Source: Augochlora pura | Lineage: Eukaryota > Arthropoda > Insecta > Hymenoptera > Halictidae | Direction: 5' to 3' | NCBI RefSeq assembly: GCF_028453695.1 | Contig: NC_135777.1 | Coordinates: 5,631,714 to 5,695,713, forward strand | DNA length: 64,000 nt | Shown: positions 61,301 through 64,000 of the stretch, piece by piece | Numbering within the stretch: position 1 is the stretch's first letter | Layout of the letters: every line of letters begins with the position of its first letter | Made by a program: the position numbers and the translations under genes | Notes under the pieces: model-generated | Database searches by the model: none | The model's input: the letters and a program-made list of their open reading frames with translations, nothing else | What the model was told of the DNA's origin: nothing

Positions 61301-63052
61301 GCACGACGCTTGTCAGACTCTACGCGTTTGCTGAGGATACGTAAGCCGTCGGGTCGTGTTACTCGCACAACCGTCGACACACGCGAGACAAGATCTACTT
61401 GACGCACGACACGACGAACCAACGTATAACGTGTATTCCCGTGGACCCGGGCAAGCCGATCGTCTTAATTATCACGGGAGCCGATCGCCGAACTAACGGA
61501 TTCACGTTGACATCGCATTTTACATGATTAACCGACGTTTTCGGTTCGTCCGTTTTGACGGGCGACGAGGAGACACGCACGTTTTGACACCGCGCACCCG
61601 CACCGCGCAACGTACGACAGCGACTGCGACTGTCTTTAGTTGGTGCGTCAGCCGAGCGGAGCGATCGTACCGACACACAGTAATAGAACAAGTACGCAGA
61701 CGGGGCAGAAATCAAAAATCAATTTTCCTATTAACGTACTTTTCCTTCCACCTTGCAACAATCCTCTACCAACTGAATTTCTAACAGAAAATAATCGACT
61801 GATAAATATTTTTGCAGGACATAGATAAAACTACAAACGTCTGTAATACAAAGTCAATTTTTAAATTTTAAAGAAGAACTACTTAATTACTATTAATTTC
61901 AATGTATCCATGATGACGAGTAATGTAATGCGAAAAATATCTGTACAAGTGTTTTACCTTTTAATGTAATAAATTTAATAAAACTTGAAATAATTTCATT
62001 TATTATCTGAAAATTATTTTCCTTGATTTCATTTCTTTTAAATTTATTAATTGTTTTATTTCATCTAATATTGAAATTGGGCGAATGTAACCTCTAAAGA
62101 ATAAATTATAATATTACACTATAATACACTATAACTGTCTGCTAATGTATGTCATCCATGTGTCTATTTCACCTTGAACTTAAGTTCTAACCTAATTTGG
62201 TACCGTCGCTGAAACGGATGTTATTTTTATAGCCGATCGATTATTTCTACTATCGATTCTACGGAAATTTCAAATGCCGAATTTTTCGATCTTCGAACAC
62301 GGGCCATCTCCATGATACTGTGTGCCTACAGGAACGAGATGTTTTTGTTGCGCCGTTACAACGAAACACCTTAATCATCTTCTATTCTTAAATACGATCT
62401 CCACAGCTAAAAGATGGAATATGCTGCTTAAAACGATTCGGGCGTAGAATGGTGCGCCTTCAAACATAATATGCGAAATAAATGATAACCGTTAAAAGTA
62501 AACAGTGACTTTATTTGTAATAACAAGTTTTTAACAACAGTAAGATGTTAATAAAGGTCATTGTCTAAGCCAACGTCAATGGATTTATAGTAATTCTTAA
62601 TAGCCTGAGTTTCTCTGTCGCCGAATAATTAAATCGTTACCATACTACTTAAGATGTAGTTAAACGTTCGTAATAGATCGCATTATTCTCTCCTGCGTTA
62701 ACGTAAAGTTTTGAAAGGTATTATCGTCGTTTAATTGTATGTATGTTCTTGTATTATTTTTCGTGCTTATAAGATTAGAAACTTTGTTAGGTATATAATG
62801 TATTTAAAACGCACAAGTTCTTTATGTATCTTCGTTGTATCGTAAATGATCGGCAGGAATAAACTTAATAAATGTGAGCGACGGGATGGGTTAACATTGT
62901 TTGTATACTCATGCGCGAGCGATATAACTCAGATATTTGAGGTCACATGCTTCCCACCACTCATACTGCCGCCTTTCGTTACATTGAGATCGCTCGTAAC
63001 ATATAAATGACAGAAGTAAAGTAGTGATTCGTAACAACGTATCATCTGCGAA
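52386..63052. other. Region between the JIL-1/MSK N-terminal exon and IYD
   Basis: Probably holds the kinase promoter and 5' UTR exons (minus strand) and the IYD promoter (plus strand). The patch at 56.9-58.2 kb is richer in CpG and is the best guess for a kinase promoter. ORFs at 57219-57539, 57848-58201 and 58927-59187 have no recognised family. The rest is AT-rich unique DNA. Confidence 0.4.
60877..61180 (+). other. Possible decayed coding segment, two adjoining frames
   Basis: From ATG 60877 one frame reads DDFEYIYDSVYRTLACVHG and RHVIDIVRRQAALSETKINW before a stop. Directly after, another frame reads ISYDNRELERIRNIMQHTK and GDRLLRAGILKDFQGW. Both stretches have ordinary soluble-protein composition, so a frameshifted gene remnant or a missed intron is conceivable. 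No family recognised. Confidence 0.2.
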
Positions 63053-63227
63053 ATGTTCTCTGAACTGTTACCATTTTGGACGAAATACTGGTACCATGTA
63101 CTAATTGGTATTATTTCCTGTAGCGTTTTAAAATTCTTTTACAATGTCGCGAGTAAACGCGACGCACTTGAACAAACTGATAAACGTGACTTAATCATTT
63201 CGAATCACACTAAGGAGCAGCCAGAAG
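63053..63227 (+). CDS. IYD: IYD exon 1 (membrane anchor)
   Basis: The ATG at 63053 starts 58 codons plus one base; the donor is GTAACA at 63228. It carries the hydrophobic anchor and a charged, poorly conserved linker. Reading on past the donor soon meets a stop (TAA at 63293-63295), which supports the splice. Confidence 0.92.
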
Positions 63228-64000
63228 GTAACACTCCATATTATTGCCACCAGTCTTGGATTTGTAAAGCTAGAGTTACTGAAAGCTATATGTAATTTAG
63301 AATACAAAATTAATTTTAAATATTACGCCAAATCCATTTTATTTTATCTTATTACGATAAATATTTCCAATAACTATTCTGAATGTACATTAAGTCTAAT
63401 TTAAAGCAAAAAGGACTCGAGTTATAATATTTCGTTTTAGACATTGGTGAAGAAAGATTAGAAGATTGTGAGGAACCTGCACTACCGATAGACTTAGAAC
63501 ATATTCTATATAATTACACAAGGCCCGCGGAAGCGGAATTGCTTCATCGGGCATCGGAATTTTATAAAGTTGTAGCTGCTAGAAGAACCTTGAGATTTTT
63601 TAGTCCAGACCCTGTACCAAAACAAGTCATACACGACATAATAAAAGCTGCAGGTACAATATTATGTAATTACATTCACAAAACTCCTTATACATTTGAG
63701 TCTATTTTAGGCACTGCGCCTAGTGGTGCACACACAGAACCATGGACATTCGTAGCGATATCGAACCAAAAGGTGAAAGAGCAAGTACGGTCTATTATTG
63801 AAAAAGAAGAAGAAATAAATTACAAGCAACGAATGGGGCGCAAATGGACAACAGATCTGCTTCCATTAAGAACTAATTGGATGAAGGAATACTTGACTAT
63901 TGCCCCTTACTTGTTACTTGTGTTCAAACAAACGTATGGAATCTTACCAAATGGAAAAAGAAAGATTCATTATTACAATGAAATAAGCACATCGATCGCA
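63053..64000 (+). CDS. IYD: Iodotyrosine deiodinase (partial, runs off right edge)
   Basis: Three exons, 63053-63227, 63441-63653 and 63711-64000+, give 226 visible residues and stay open at the edge. Residues about 12-32 (YHVLIGIISCSVLKFFYNVA) form a membrane anchor as in human IYD. The nitroreductase-fold domain follows: ARRTLRFFS (FMN phosphate-binding arginines, where human has RRSVRF), GTAPSGAHTEPWTF (FMN binding), and the substrate-lid residues Glu163, Tyr167 and Lys188, which align with human Glu157, Tyr161 and Lys182. The visible end reads HYYNEISTSIA, the next conserved block. Family knowledge: an FMN enzyme that reductively removes iodide from mono- and diiodotyrosine; a fly homologue (condet) exists but its physiological substrate in insects is less clear. 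The start ATG is the first in frame and directly precedes the anchor. Confidence 0.96.
63441..63653 (+). CDS. IYD: IYD exon 2 (linker and start of nitroreductase fold)
   Basis: Acceptor CGTTTTAG at 63433-63440, donor GTACAA at 63654. It encodes PALPIDLEHILYNYTRP, then EFYKVVAARRTLRFFS and VPKQVIHDIIKAA. The split codons G|AC (Asp) and G|GC (Gly) fit both neighbours. Confidence 0.95.
63711..64000 (+). CDS. IYD: IYD exon 3 (FMN and substrate-lid region, truncated by window edge)
   Basis: Acceptor CTATTTTAG at 63702-63710. It encodes TAPSGAHTEPWTF, EEEINYKQRMG, RTNWMKEYL and the start of the next conserved block. It remains open at the window end; the C-terminal third of the protein lies outside. 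Confidence 0.95.

Overview
The window looks like a piece of an insect nuclear genome, most likely a hymenopteran (bee, wasp or ant). The evidence is spliced genes with GT-AG introns whose products match animal protein families, a eukaryotic tRNA gene with a Pol III T-run, no CpG depletion (TCG/CGA/CGCG are abundant), many (TC)n/(GA)n microsatellites, and short TTAA-flanked elements with CCCTTTGCACTCG-type ends. The order and the hymenopteran assignment are inference; the sequence alone does not name the species.

Only three protein-coding genes and one tRNA are well supported. (1) Positions 19878-20522 (+) hold a two-exon gene for a 180-aa UPF0488-family protein (human C8orf33 / fly CG14286 type). 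(2) Positions 20792-20864 (+) hold tRNA-Arg(ACG). (3) Positions 26386-52385 (-) hold a multi-exon gene for a dual-domain MSK/JIL-1-type kinase, with at least six exons, matching splice phases, and one intron of about 19.75 kb. (4) Positions 63053-64000 (+) hold the first three exons of an iodotyrosine deiodinase (IYD) gene that runs off the right edge.

Layout: 1-19.5 kb is a gene-free, repeat-rich stretch of alternating CpG-rich and AT-rich blocks. It contains a nested retroelement insertion (a truncated LINE split by a solo LTR, both with target-site duplications), several TTAA-flanked MITE-like elements, tandem repeats with 9, 120, 149, 174 and 245 bp periods, and microsatellites. 19.5-21 kb is the small UPF0488/tRNA gene cluster, preceded by a 129-bp imperfect inverted repeat with two facing CTCF-like cores. 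21-26.3 kb is non-coding apart from one weak cysteine-rich ORF, and holds a mariner-like fold-back element. 26.4-52.4 kb is the kinase gene; its giant first visible intron carries a hAT-type element with an 8-bp target duplication and many low-complexity repeats. 52.4-63 kb is mostly unassigned and probably includes the kinase 5' end and the IYD promoter. 63-64 kb is IYD.

The genes do not form a pathway. The kinase (predicted chromatin/MAPK signalling), the deiodinase (flavin nitroreductase fold, membrane anchored) and UPF0488 are ordinary unlinked neighbours. I found no CRISPR array, no operon and no convincing new multi-gene system. The strongest unexplained signals are structural: the inverted repeat next to the UPF0488 start, the perfect 39-bp hairpin inside a MITE, and nested transposon insertions that can be read out by their target duplications.
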